Of a stretch of DNA of 64,000 bases, positions 56,660 to 64,000 are shown in pieces; position 1 is the first letter of the stretch; each line of letters opens with the position of its first letter. The stretch is from CADEEN01 sp963706685 (GTDB lineage Bacteria; Pseudomonadota; Gammaproteobacteria; Burkholderiales; Burkholderiaceae_C), in assembly GCA_963706685.1 (NCBI GenBank), contig CAVPMY010000004.1, positions 310,001-374,000 on the forward strand, read 5' to 3'. The translations under genes were made by a program, and so were the position numbers. The notes under the pieces were generated by a model that saw only the letters and a program-made list of their open reading frames with translations, had not been told where the DNA came from and searched no databases.

Positions 56660-57061
56660 ATGAAACCGGCGCTCGGATGGGCATTGGCCGCGGCAGCCGT
56701 CGTCGTGGCCCTGTGGGGCTACGGTTGGCGTGGCCTCGTGCTCGCCATCTCCGTGATCGTGTTTTGGCTGCTGCTGCAGTTCAGTCGCTCGCTGCGCGTA
56801 TTGCGCCAAGCCGCGCAATCACCGGTCGGTCAAGTCGACAACGCGGTCACGTTCCAAGCCCGACTGCACGCCGGCGCGCGCTTGCCGGAGGTGGTCGGCT
56901 TGACGCGCAGCCTGGGCCGCAAGGCCAGCGACGACCCCGAGGTGTTTGTCTGGCGGGACGGCGGCGGTGACGAAGTGGCGTTGACCTTCGTCAATGGCCG
57001 CTGCGCGCACTGGCAGTTGCGTCGCGCCGACGCTGCAGATTCCAGCGCGCCCGACCGTTGA
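56660..57061 (+). CDS. Conserved membrane protein of unknown function downstream of radA
   Basis: A 133-residue protein with two membrane segments (MKPALGWALAAAAVVVALWG, GLVLAISVIVFWLLLQFSRS), then a soluble part: VGQVDNAVTFQARLHAGARL and WRDGGGDEVALTFVNGRCAH. Start ATG 56660, 4 bp after the radA stop, so cotranscribed. Small proteins of this layout follow radA in Burkholderiales; function unknown. Confidence 0.75.
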   Translation: MKPALGWALAAAAVVVALWGYGWRGLVLAISVIVFWLLLQFSRSLRVLRQAAQSPVGQVDNAVTFQARLHAGARLPEVVGLTRSLGRKASDDPEVFVWRDGGGDEVALTFVNGRCAHWQLRRADAADSSAPDR

Positions 57062-57538
57062 TCAGCGCGGGCGGCGCCGCCTGGCCATGAAGGCGATGAT
57101 GGCGGCCAGACCGGCCAGCATCAACGCGTTGGTGTGCGGCTCCGGGACGCTGGCCACCATTTGCGCGCCATAGACCGAGGCGCGCAACGGCCCTTGGCTG
57201 CTGCCTTCGCGGTCGGCATTCAAGCCCGAGGTCGTGAAGTCGATGCCAGCAACCGGCGCAGCGGCACCGTCGGGGTCGTAGAGGTTGAAGACATTGCTGC
57301 CTTGGAGCGACAGGACGAAGCTTCTGTCGTTGGCGGGGACAACATCCGACACAGCGCCGCCAGGGTGGTCACCGAAACGCCCGCGGCTCTCGAACGCACC
57401 GGCGCAATCGGCCCAGCTGGGGTTGGTCGCGGCAACAGTGCATACCGGTGCCTCGGCGGTCCATGCGGCACCCGAGTTGAAGGCGGCGCACAGTGCTGCC
57501 GCGATCAGTGCCGCTTTGAACCCTGGTTGTACTTTCAA
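57062..57538 (-). CDS. PEP-CTERM sorting-domain protein
   Basis: A 158-residue exported protein. The C-terminus is the exosortase signal: VPEPHTNALMLAGLAAIIAF with a basic RRRR end. N-terminal signal peptide LKVQPGFKAALIAAALCAAF. AGGAGG lies four bases before TTG 57536-57538, so TTG, not the longer GTG at 57559, is the likely start. It indicates exosortase-based envelope sorting elsewhere in the genome. Convergent with the gene downstream of radA, stops adjacent. Confidence 0.78.
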   Translation of the reverse strand: MKVQPGFKAALIAAALCAAFNSGAAWTAEAPVCTVAATNPSWADCAGAFESRGRFGDHPGGAVSDVVPANDRSFVLSLQGSNVFNLYDPDGAAAPVAGIDFTTSGLNADREGSSQGPLRASVYGAQMVASVPEPHTNALMLAGLAAIIAFMARRRRPR

Positions 57539-57715
57539 GCGTCCTCCTAGACGGGTCACGCGCCAATGCCGTGACGGGATGCACAGTGTGGCCTCGACCC
57601 GTGATTTTTTGGCCTGCCGTTACTTATGACCGAGCGTCTGGCGGCACCAATTCAGGGGGGAAAGCCGATACCGCCGGCGTCGCCGTGGCGCGCGTGCAGT
57701 CATGCGGACGAGGCC

Positions 57716-57721
57716 TAGAAT
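57716..57721 (+). promoter_or_regulatory. Probable -10 box of ilvE
   Basis: TAGAAT, 30 bp before the ATG, in the same CC-TAGAAT setting as before the tRNA and the two-gene cassette. No clear -35 element is visible. Confidence 0.4.
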
Positions 57722-57750
57722 TCGACGCTTTCACCCTGGCGAGTGACTCC

Positions 57751-58674
57751 ATGTCAATGCACGATCGTGACGGAAAAATCTGGATGGACGGCCAGATGGT
57801 GGAATGGCGCGACGCCAAGATCCATGTGCTGTCGCACACGCTCCATTACGGGTGCGGCGCATTTGAGGGAGTACGTGCTTACGACGCAGTGGGTGGCAGC
57901 GCCATCTTCCGCCTGCGCGAGCACACCGAGCGCCTGTTCAACAGCGCCAAGATCCTGCGCATGAAGATCCCGTTCACGGTGGAACAGGTCATGGACGCGC
58001 AGCGCGACGTGGTACGCACCAACGGCCTGCGCAGCTGTTACATCAGGCCGCTGACCTGGATCGGTTCGGAGCGGCTTGGAGTGTCGCCGAAAGGCAACAC
58101 TATTCACCTCATGGTCGCCGCTTGGCCCTGGGGCGCGTACCTCGGCGAAGAAGGTCTGAAGCGCGGCATCCGCGTCAAGACGTCGAGCTACACACGGCAC
58201 CACGTCAACATCACGATGACGCAGGCCAAGGCGGTCAGCAACTACACCAATTCGATCCTGGCCAACATGGAGGCCACCGAGGACGGCTACGACGAGGCGC
58301 TGCTGCTCGATGCCAGTGGCTTTGTCAGCGAAGGCGCCGGCGAAAACCTTTTCGTCATCAAGAAGGGCGTGGTCTACACGCCCGACCTGTCCGCCGGCGC
58401 ACTCAACGGCATCACCCGCGACACCGTCTTCGCGATCTGCCAGGACCTGGGCCTGAAGCTGATCGAAAAGCGCATCACGCGCGACGAGGTCTATATCGCC
58501 GACGAGGCCTTCTTCACCGGCACGGCGGCAGAGGTGACGCCGATCCGCGAACTCGACCGCATCAGCCTGGGCACCGGCTCGCGCGGCCCGATCACCGAGA
58601 AGATCCAGAGCGCGTTCTTCGACATCGTCAACGGCCGCAACGCCAAGCACGTCGAGTGGCTGGATCGGATCTGA
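57751..58674 (+). CDS. ilvE: Branched-chain-amino-acid aminotransferase IlvE
   Basis: Class IV PLP aminotransferase, last step of Leu, Ile and Val synthesis. Of 307 residues: HTLHYGCGAFEGVRAYD, YIRPLTWIGSERLGVSP, the PLP Lys in SSYTRHHVNITMTQAK, and EALLLDASGFVSEGAGENLF with TGTAAEVTPIRELD. Start ATG 57751 (frame is open from 57571 but the added text is not conserved). Followed after 2 bp by the zinc-finger gene. Confidence 0.95.
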   Translation: MSMHDRDGKIWMDGQMVEWRDAKIHVLSHTLHYGCGAFEGVRAYDAVGGSAIFRLREHTERLFNSAKILRMKIPFTVEQVMDAQRDVVRTNGLRSCYIRPLTWIGSERLGVSPKGNTIHLMVAAWPWGAYLGEEGLKRGIRVKTSSYTRHHVNITMTQAKAVSNYTNSILANMEATEDGYDEALLLDASGFVSEGAGENLFVIKKGVVYTPDLSAGALNGITRDTVFAICQDLGLKLIEKRITRDEVYIADEAFFTGTAAEVTPIRELDRISLGTGSRGPITEKIQSAFFDIVNGRNAKHVEWLDRI

Positions 58675-58676
58675 AG

Positions 58677-58898
58677 ATGGCCATCGTCAACGCCAAGGAA
58701 CACACCGACGCCGTGCTGATCGCCGAGGCCGACCTGCACGGCGGTCGGGCCGTGTTCTGCCCGAATCCGAAGATGCCGCTGTGGAGCAACCACCCGCGCG
58801 TGTTCATCGATGTGCGCACGACGGGCGAGGCACAGTGCCCTTACTGCGGCACGCGCTACCAGCTGGCCGCAGGCGTGGCGCGAGGCGGCGGCCACTGA
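58677..58898 (+). CDS. CHCC zinc-finger protein
   Basis: A 73-residue protein with a zf-CHCC pattern: FCPNPKMPLWSNHPRVFIDV gives Cys and His, AQCPYCGTRYQLAAG gives the last two Cys. Similar to the zinc-binding domain of NDUFS6-type proteins. Conserved downstream of ilvE in betaproteobacteria; function unknown. Confidence 0.88.
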   Translation: MAIVNAKEHTDAVLIAEADLHGGRAVFCPNPKMPLWSNHPRVFIDVRTTGEAQCPYCGTRYQLAAGVARGGGH

Positions 58899-58966
58899 GC
58901 CGTCCACGGCCTGCATGAGCGCGGCGTCAGCAGGGCCTGCCGCGGCCGGTCCCTACAATTGAATTC

Positions 58967-59419
58967 ATGTCCCAAGCCAAAGCCCGCTCAGCCGCACTGA
59001 TGGCCTCGGTGGACGACGTCGAGGCCCAGTTCTACGAGGCGCTGCAGCGCGGTGACATCGATCGCCTGATGGCCGCCTGGTCCGACGACGACGAGGTGGC
59101 TTGTGTGCACCCCGGGGGCCCGCGCATCGTCGGCCACGGTGCGGTGCGGGCCTCCTTTCTCGCCATCTTTGCCAACGGGCCGATTCCTGTACGTCCACAA
59201 CAGGTGCGGCGTGTCGAGAACGCCGGCAGTGCCGTCCACCATGTGCTCGAATGCGTGCAAGTCAGCAGCGCCGAAGGCCCGCAAACCGCCTGGGTGCTGG
59301 CCACCAACGTGTATTTCAAGACGACGCTGGGCTGGCGCCTGGTGCTGCACCACGCCAGCCCCGGCTCGGCGCGCGAAGCGCAGGAGATCGTGGCCGACGC
59401 GCCATCGACACTGCATTGA
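58967..59419 (+). CDS. NTF2-like (SnoaL_3) protein
   Basis: A 150-residue protein with VEAQFYEALQRGDIDRLMAA, VACVHPGGPRIVGHGAVRAS and YFKTTLGWRLVLHHASPGSA, the NTF2-like pattern with the HPGG turn common to this subgroup. Soluble; no catalytic residues identified. The stop overlaps the yheT start as TGATG. A near-palindromic GAATTC lies 8 bp before the ATG. Confidence 0.82.
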   Translation: MSQAKARSAALMASVDDVEAQFYEALQRGDIDRLMAAWSDDDEVACVHPGGPRIVGHGAVRASFLAIFANGPIPVRPQQVRRVENAGSAVHHVLECVQVSSAEGPQTAWVLATNVYFKTTLGWRLVLHHASPGSAREAQEIVADAPSTLH

Positions 59420-60396
59420 TGCCGGCGCTGCAGACGTACCGAGCGCCGATCTGGCTGCCCGGCGGTCATGCGCAGACCATCTGGCCCGCCCTCGTCTCAC
59501 GCCGCCACTCGGGCGATGCGCCGCACTATGTGCGCGAGCGCTGGGACACGCCCGACGGCGACTTCATCGATGTCGACATCCAGGCCGCGGCCGACGCCGA
59601 TGCGCGCTGGCTGGTCATGTTCCATGGCCTCGAAGGGTCGTCGCACAGCCACTACGCGCACGGCTTTTCACGCGCGGCGGCCGCCGCCGGTCTGCACTTT
59701 GCCGTGCCGCACTTTCGCGGCTGTTCGGGGGAAATCAACCGCGCGCCGCGCGCCTACCACTCGGGCGACTTCGAAGAGGTCGGTTGGATCCTCGAGCGCC
59801 TGCGCGCACGCAGCGCGTCGCCGCTCGTCGTAGCCGGCATTTCACTCGGCGGCAATGCCCTGCTGCGCTGGGCCGAGGAGGCGGGCCACAGCGCGTCGCC
59901 GGTGGCACAGGCGGTCGCCGCCGTGTGTTCGCCGATCGATCTGGCTGCCGGCGGCCATGCCATCGGCCGTGGCTTCAGCCGCCTGACCTACACACGCATG
60001 TTCCTGGCTTCGATGAAACCCCGTGCACTGGCCAAGCTCGAACAACATCCGGGCCTGTTCAGCCGCGAGCGCCTGTTGGCGGCACGTGACCTCTACGACT
60101 TCGACAACGTCTTCACCGCGCCCCTGCACGGTTTCGCCGATACCGACGACTACTGGGCGCGCGCATCGGCCAAACCCCATTTGCAGTCGGTCCGCATCCC
60201 GGCGCTGCTGGTCAATGCCGGCAACGATCCGTTCGTGCCGGCGGCGTCGTTGCCGAGCGCCGCCGAGGTCGGCCCGTCGGTCACGCTCTGGCAGCCCGAA
60301 CATGGCGGCCATGTGGGCTTTGCCAGCGGCGCCTGGCCCGGTCATGTACAAGCCATGCCCAACGCCGTGGTGGCGTGGTTGAACTCGCAAAAATGA
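59419..60396 (+). CDS. yheT: YheT-family alpha/beta hydrolase
   Basis: A 325-residue hydrolase of the YheT/ABHD1-3 family: APIWLPGGHAQTIWPALVSR (family start), WLVMFHGLEGSSHSHYAHGF, FAVPHFRGCSGEINRAPRAY and the nucleophile elbow VVAGISLGGNALLRWAEEAG (Ser about 139), with Asp in LLVNAGNDPFVP and His in EHGGHVGFASG. Probably an esterase; natural substrate unknown. Confidence 0.9.
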   Translation: MPALQTYRAPIWLPGGHAQTIWPALVSRRHSGDAPHYVRERWDTPDGDFIDVDIQAAADADARWLVMFHGLEGSSHSHYAHGFSRAAAAAGLHFAVPHFRGCSGEINRAPRAYHSGDFEEVGWILERLRARSASPLVVAGISLGGNALLRWAEEAGHSASPVAQAVAAVCSPIDLAAGGHAIGRGFSRLTYTRMFLASMKPRALAKLEQHPGLFSRERLLAARDLYDFDNVFTAPLHGFADTDDYWARASAKPHLQSVRIPALLVNAGNDPFVPAASLPSAAEVGPSVTLWQPEHGGHVGFASGAWPGHVQAMPNAVVAWLNSQK

Positions 60397-60397
60397 C

Positions 60398-60931
60398 ATG
60401 GATGCGATCGTCAAAGCCGCGCTGAAGAAATGGCCCAATGTGCCGGCCTGCTACGGCTGGCTGGCACTCGACGCGCGCGGCGACTGGTACATGCGCGACG
60501 ACCGGGTGCAGGCCGCGGGGCCGTTTCCGCGCATCAAGGGCAGCCGCATCGAGCACGACAAGCTGATCGAGTTCATCGCCCGCAACTACGAGCGTGACGA
60601 CAGCAGCGGCGCCTGGTTCTTCCAGAACGGACCACAGCGCGTGTACGTCGAACTCGAGGCCGCGCCATGGGTCTGGCGTCTCGGCGCCGACTTCTCACTG
60701 GCCACGCACACCGGCCTACCGGCCTCGGCCCAGGACATCTGGCTCGACGACAGCGGGCGCCTGTTCGCCGACAGCGCCATCGGTCTGGGCATCGTGCACA
60801 CGCAAGACATGCACGAGGCCGCGCGCGCGGTCGAGTCCGGGCTGTGGCAGCCGCAATCGCTGCGCTTTGCCGACATGCCGGCGCGCTTCGGCTATGTGCC
60901 GAGCCCCCAGGCCCTGCACAACAGCCCATGA
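60398..60931 (+). CDS. Conserved hypothetical protein after yheT
   Basis: A 177-residue soluble protein: KWPNVPACYGWLALDARGDW, SGAWFFQNGPQRVYVELEAA and VWRLGADFSLATHTGLPASA. Aromatic-rich with an internal WYMRDDRVQAAG. I recognise it as a Burkholderiales-type protein downstream of yheT but cannot name a function. Start ATG 60398, 1 bp after the yheT stop. Confidence 0.75.
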   Translation: MDAIVKAALKKWPNVPACYGWLALDARGDWYMRDDRVQAAGPFPRIKGSRIEHDKLIEFIARNYERDDSSGAWFFQNGPQRVYVELEAAPWVWRLGADFSLATHTGLPASAQDIWLDDSGRLFADSAIGLGIVHTQDMHEAARAVESGLWQPQSLRFADMPARFGYVPSPQALHNSP

Positions 60932-60932
60932 A

Positions 60933-60956
60933 AAAGCCGGCGCGCTGGCCGGCTTT
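60933..60956. terminator. Bidirectional intrinsic terminator
   Basis: AAAGCCGGC (60933-60941) and GCCGGCTTT (60948-60956) form a perfect 9-bp stem with a 6-nt loop, A-rich before and T-rich after. It lies between the convergent hypothetical gene and the cytochrome gene and would stop transcription from both. Confidence 0.8.
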
Positions 60957-60976
60957 GGATGGGCCGCAAACGCCGG

Positions 60977-61912
60977 CTACTTGGCGTTGTCGACCATGTA
61001 GCTGACGACGGCCTTGATGTCGGCATCGCTGGCACTCATCGCCCCGCCCTTGGGCGGCATCACGCCCTTGCCCTTGATCACGCTGGCCGTCAGGCCATCG
61101 AGCCCGGCTGCCAGGCGCGGCGCCCAAGCCGCCTTGTCGCCGATTTTCGGCGCTCCGGCAACGCCGGCGGCATGGCACACCGAGCAGGCTTGCGCGTACA
61201 GCGCGGGCACCGCATCGGCCTTCGCGGCAGCCGGCGCTACAGCGGCAACCGCCGCGGTGCCTGCGGCCGCTGTCGTGGCCGGCGCTGCAGGCGCCGCGGT
61301 GGCCGGCGCTGCAGGCGCCGCGGTGGCCGGCGCAGCGGGTGCGGTCGTTGCCGCCGGCGTCGGCGCCGCCGCCGCATCCGCCGCAGCCGTCACGGGCGCC
61401 GCGAACTTCGGCTCGGGGATATTGCCGCCGCTCTGGTTGGCCATGTGAACCACCGCGCGGCCGATCTCGAAATCGCTGAAGTCACCGCCACCCTGTGCGC
61501 CCATCGCGCCCTTGCCCTTGAGCGCCGACGTCAGCAGCGCGTCGTAGCCGCTTTTCAGCCGCGGGCCCCAGGCCGCGGCATCACCGAGCTTGGGCGCGCC
61601 GGCAACACCGGCGGCGTGGCAGGCCGCGCACTGCGCGGCATAGACCTGGGCGCCGGTCTTCATCGACGCCGGGTCGGAGACGTCCTTGATCTCGACGACG
61701 CCGACTTTTTGCAGCCGCTCGGCCACCGCCTGCTCGCTCATGCCGTCGCTGCCCGCGGCGGGCAGTTTTTTCGCCGTCACATAGTTGACGAGCAGAATGA
61801 TCGCGATGATCGGCACGATGAACGCCAGCGCCACCGCCCAGACGAGTTGCTTGGGTGTCTTGATGGGGCCTTCGTGCGGCAAATCGTGGTCGTCGTGGTG
61901 AGCGTTGCTCAT
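60977..61912 (-). CDS. Membrane-anchored dihaem cytochrome c (c5-like)
   Basis: A 311-residue protein: an N-terminal membrane anchor (LVWAVALAFIVPIIAIILLV), a first cytochrome domain with AAQCAACHAAGVAGAPKLGD, a roughly 65-residue Pro/Ala linker, and a second domain with AQACSVCHAAGVAGAPKIGD. Each CxxCH binds a haem, with Met ligands in the KGAMG- and KGVMPPKGG-type loops. An electron carrier on the periplasmic side of the inner membrane. The two domains look like an internal duplication. Confidence 0.9.
   Translation of the reverse strand: MSNAHHDDHDLPHEGPIKTPKQLVWAVALAFIVPIIAIILLVNYVTAKKLPAAGSDGMSEQAVAERLQKVGVVEIKDVSDPASMKTGAQVYAAQCAACHAAGVAGAPKLGDAAAWGPRLKSGYDALLTSALKGKGAMGAQGGGDFSDFEIGRAVVHMANQSGGNIPEPKFAAPVTAAADAAAAPTPAATTAPAAPATAAPAAPATAAPAAPATTAAAGTAAVAAVAPAAAKADAVPALYAQACSVCHAAGVAGAPKIGDKAAWAPRLAAGLDGLTASVIKGKGVMPPKGGAMSASDADIKAVVSYMVDNAK
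61275..61346 (-). repeat. Tandem 24-bp repeat in the cytochrome linker
   Basis: Two exact 24-bp units beginning GTGGCCGGCGCTGCAGGCGC (61275-61298, 61299-61322) and a third, diverged one (61323-61346). Each adds eight linker residues of the APAAPATA type, so copy number can vary without harming the frame. Confidence 0.8.
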
Positions 61913-62064
61913 GCCATCCTCATCCTTGAAGCGCGAGACGCACTCGCAATATCTCGCAAAAAAATTTGCGTGCCGGGGCACGCAAAGCCGGCGAATTATA
62001 GCGGCGGCCTTCTTCCCGAATTCCGCTGCGCTGCTGCACTCGGGCCGTGCGCTGGCTCGGCCGC

Positions 62065-62070
62065 TAGAAT
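62065..62070 (+). promoter_or_regulatory. Probable -10 box of tRNA-Arg
   Basis: TAGAAT 11 bp before the mature tRNA 5' end, in the CCGC-TAGAAT-GCCGC setting typical of stable-RNA promoters with a GC-rich discriminator. Confidence 0.55.
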
Positions 62071-62080
62071 GCCGCTCCTC

Positions 62081-62156
62081 GCGCCCGTAGCTCAGTGGAT
62101 AGAGTATTGGCCTCCGAAGCCAAGGGTCGCTGGTTCGATCCCAGCCGGGCGCGCCA
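62081..62156 (+). tRNA. tRNA-Arg (anticodon CCG)
   Basis: A complete 76-nt cloverleaf with encoded CCA: acceptor GCGCCCG / CGGGCGC, D-arm TAGCTCAGTGGATAGAG, anticodon stem TTGGC / GCCAA with loop CTCCGAA giving anticodon CCG (codon CGG), T-loop GGTTCGATCCC. A TAGAAT -10 box lies at 62065-62070. Confidence 0.95.
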
Positions 62157-62173
62157 CGGTTCGCGAAGTGCCC

Positions 62174-63202
62174 TTACCGTGTCCGCGTGACCTTGGACAA
62201 ATGCGGCGGCGCATCGGGGTCACGGCCCCGCGCACGCGCCAACGCTTCGGCCAGCACATAGAAGCTCTGAATCGCGCACAGCGGGTCCAGCTCGGGTGCC
62301 GCAGCCGAAACCCATGGCAACGCTGTGCCGGCTGCCTCGGCGGCCAACAATACCAGCGCGCCGCGCGAGCGCAGATCGTCGGCCAGCGCCAGCAGCCCCG
62401 CCTGCGCCGGTCCGCGCGGCGCGAAGATCAGCACCGGGTAGCCGGGCTCGATCAGCGCCAGCGGGCCGTGCCGCAGTTCGGCGCCGGAGAACGCCTCGGC
62501 CTGGATGCCGCAGACTTCCTTGAGCTTGAGCGCCGCCTCCATCGCGATTGCCAGGCCGGTGCCGCGACCGACGACGAGCATGCGCTCTTGGCCCGCCAAC
62601 AGCGGCACAGCGTGCTCAGCCCAGATGTTGCCGGCATCGAGCGCGCGTTGCAGCGCGCCCGGCAGGGCGTCGATGGCCGCCGCCCACGCCGCATCATCCT
62701 GCCAGGCGGCGACCCAGCGCGCGCCGGCCAGCAACTGGGCGATGAAACTCTTGCTCGCCGCCACGCTCGTCTCGGCGCCGGCATGCAGCGCGAACGGCCA
62801 CGCGGCGGCCTCGGCCAGCGCTGAATCGTCGGCGTTGACGAAGGCTGCCGTGAGCGCGCCGCGCGCGGCGAAGTTGCGCGTCGTCTCCACCAGGTCGGGG
62901 CTCGCGCCCGATTGCGAGAACGCCACCGCGAGCAGGCCCTCGGTGTGCAGCGCCGCGCCGTGCAGGGTGATGACCGACATCGGCAACGAGGTGACGAGCC
63001 GGCCCAGGCGCGCCATCACCAGGTAGGCCACGTAGTGCGCCGCATGGTCCGAGCTGCCGCGCGCCAGCGTCAGCACGGCGCGCGGGGGCTGCGCGCGCAG
63101 CAGCGCGCCGAACTGCGCGAAGCGCTCGCGATCGGCGCTCAAGGCCCGGGCCACGGCCTGCGGCGCCTGCCGCGTCTCTTCAAGCAGCCGCGAGGTCGCC
63201 AT
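62174..63202 (-). CDS. SIS-domain glucosamine-6-phosphate deaminase (NagB-II type)
   Basis: A 342-residue protein with two SIS domains and no glutaminase domain: VLTLARGSSDHAAHYVAYLV, AVAFSQSGASPDLVETTRNF, MLVVGRGTGLAIAMEAALKL and KEVCGIQAEAFSGAELRHGP, the last as in the isomerase half of GlmS. NagB-II-type proteins deaminate glucosamine-6-P to fructose-6-P. It overlaps the end of nagA by 23 bp, which supports a role in N-acetylglucosamine use. Confidence 0.87.
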   Translation of the reverse strand: MATSRLLEETRQAPQAVARALSADRERFAQFGALLRAQPPRAVLTLARGSSDHAAHYVAYLVMARLGRLVTSLPMSVITLHGAALHTEGLLAVAFSQSGASPDLVETTRNFAARGALTAAFVNADDSALAEAAAWPFALHAGAETSVAASKSFIAQLLAGARWVAAWQDDAAWAAAIDALPGALQRALDAGNIWAEHAVPLLAGQERMLVVGRGTGLAIAMEAALKLKEVCGIQAEAFSGAELRHGPLALIEPGYPVLIFAPRGPAQAGLLALADDLRSRGALVLLAAEAAGTALPWVSAAAPELDPLCAIQSFYVLAEALARARGRDPDAPPHLSKVTRTR

Positions 63203-64000
63203 GAACGGTCTGTCCTTCGACCATCACGCCCTGCACCGCGAGCTGCGCATCGCAGGACACGAGGTCGGCCCAGGCCCCTGGGGCGATGGCGCCGCGGTCT
63301 TCGAGACCCAGGTAGCGCGCGGCCAGCGTCGACACGCGCAGCGCGGCCTGCTGCAGCGACAGGCCGAGCGGGCCGGTGAGGTTGCGCAGGGCCTGGTCCA
63401 TCGTCAGCGTGCTGCCGGCCAGCGTGCCGTCGGCCAGGCGCACGCCGCCCAGGCATTTGGTGACCTGATGGCGGCCGAGCGTGTAGTCACCGTCGGGCAT
63501 GCCGGCGGCCGCGGTCGAATCGGTGACGCAGTACAGGCCGGGGATCGCGCGCAGCGCGGCGTGGATCGCACCGGGGTGCACGTGCAGCAGGTCGGGGATC
63601 AGCTCGGCATGCTCGGCATGTGCCAGCGCGGCGCCGACCACGCCCGGGGGCGCGGTGGTGCAGCGCGCTCATGGCGTTGAACAGGTGCGTGAAACCGCCG
63701 GCGCCTGCGTCAGCGCGGCACAGGCATCTTCGTAGCTGGCCGCGCTGTGGCCGATCTGCACGCGCATGCCGGCGGCGACCAGCGCGCCGATCAGCTTCGA
63801 GTGCGCCGGGCAGCTCGGGCGCCAGCGTGAGCACGCGGATCGGCGCGATGGCGTGCAGGGCCAGGATCGTCGGCGATGTTCGGCACCGCGGCAAACGCCG
63901 GTTGCGCGCCGAGCTTGTCGCGGGCTGATGTACGGCCCTTCGAGGTGCACGCCGAGCACGCGCGCCGCGCCGGCGGCGCGCTCGCGGCAGGCCGGCGCCA
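63180..64000 (-). CDS. nagA: N-acetylglucosamine-6-phosphate deacetylase NagA (partial, frame-disrupted)
   Basis: 3' part of a metal-dependent amidohydrolase that removes acetate from GlcNAc-6-P. GVHLEGPYISP near 63930, MRVQIGHSAASYEDACAAL near 63750, FTHLFNAMSALHHRAPG and LIPDLLHVHPGAIHAALRAI, VTDSTAAAGMPDGDYTLG and LGLEDRGAIAPGAWADLV are readable, but spread over three frames with breaks near 63655, 63700, 63800 and 63900. The start is beyond 64000. Upstream of and overlapping the SIS deaminase gene. Confidence 0.83.

Noticed and set aside
61260..61360. CRISPR-like repeat array
   Set aside because: The 24-bp units are contiguous, without spacers, in frame in the cytochrome linker.

Overview
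The window is high-GC DNA (mostly about 68-70% by eye) packed with short-gap, often ATGA-overlapping operons. The gene content fits a betaproteobacterium of the order Burkholderiales, close to the Rubrivivax/Leptothrix/Piscinibacter group: a divergent lplT / alr pair with radA just beyond, ilvE followed by a small CHCC zinc-finger gene, a PEP-CTERM protein, a dihaem cytochrome c with a Pro/Ala linker, and Burkholderiales-type short intergenic repeats. The placement is inferred from gene content; no rRNA is present.

Layout. 1-5.2 kb: glycerol uptake (glpT, glpS and a solute-binding protein on the minus strand) divergent from glycerol kinase; every gene here has indels. 5.2-6.8 kb: a lower-GC decayed stretch. 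6.5-7.5 kb: a small unknown gene divergent from a VapBC-type toxin-antitoxin pair. 7.5-20.2 kb: myo-inositol catabolism (iolC-aldolase fusion, iolD, iolE, iolB on minus; iolG and a second Gfo/Idh dehydrogenase on plus), then an inositol-monophosphatase-family enzyme and an AfuABC-like ABC importer. The last four suggest import and dephosphorylation of a phosphorylated substrate that feeds inositol catabolism. 20.4-21.5 kb: an orphan low-GC AAA ATPase. 21.9-29.9 kb: small enzymes and regulators (VOC, cupin, WYL regulator, RibD-like reductase, ModE/PBP-like regulator, GST, TetR, LuxR, methyltransferase). 29.9-31.6 kb: a DUF1992 and a TTC38-like protein.

31.6-41.7 kb is one long minus-strand operon: peptide-type ABC permeases, a DsbA/FrnE-like oxidoreductase, a CYTH protein, two ABC ATPases, a solute-binding protein, an NTF2-like protein and an amidase. 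Its most interesting feature is an insertion at the first codons of the first ATPase gene. A compact 1.84-kb, lower-GC, two-gene cassette (RecF/OLD-like ABC ATPase plus a DUF4276/TOPRIM-like protein) lies in the opposite orientation and is flanked by a 106-bp imperfect duplication of the 5' end of that ATPase gene. The architecture is that of a two-gene ATPase/nuclease immunity module, and it is the best candidate here for an undescribed system.

41.8-64 kb is ordinary chromosome: aldehyde dehydrogenase, YHS lipoprotein, SDR, phospholipase A, aminotransferase, glutathione peroxidase, a two-receiver regulator, an EamA exporter, an SGNH hydrolase, lplT/alr, a YeaQ-like protein, arfB, a LysE exporter, radA, ilvE, a YheT hydrolase, dihaem cytochrome c, tRNA-Arg(CCG), and GlcNAc-6-P deaminase and deacetylase (the latter cut by the window end).

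About ten otherwise well-conserved genes carry single-base frame breaks, concentrated in the first 5 kb and the last 1 kb. Read errors are a more likely cause than biological decay. No CRISPR array, rRNA, transposase or integrase was seen.
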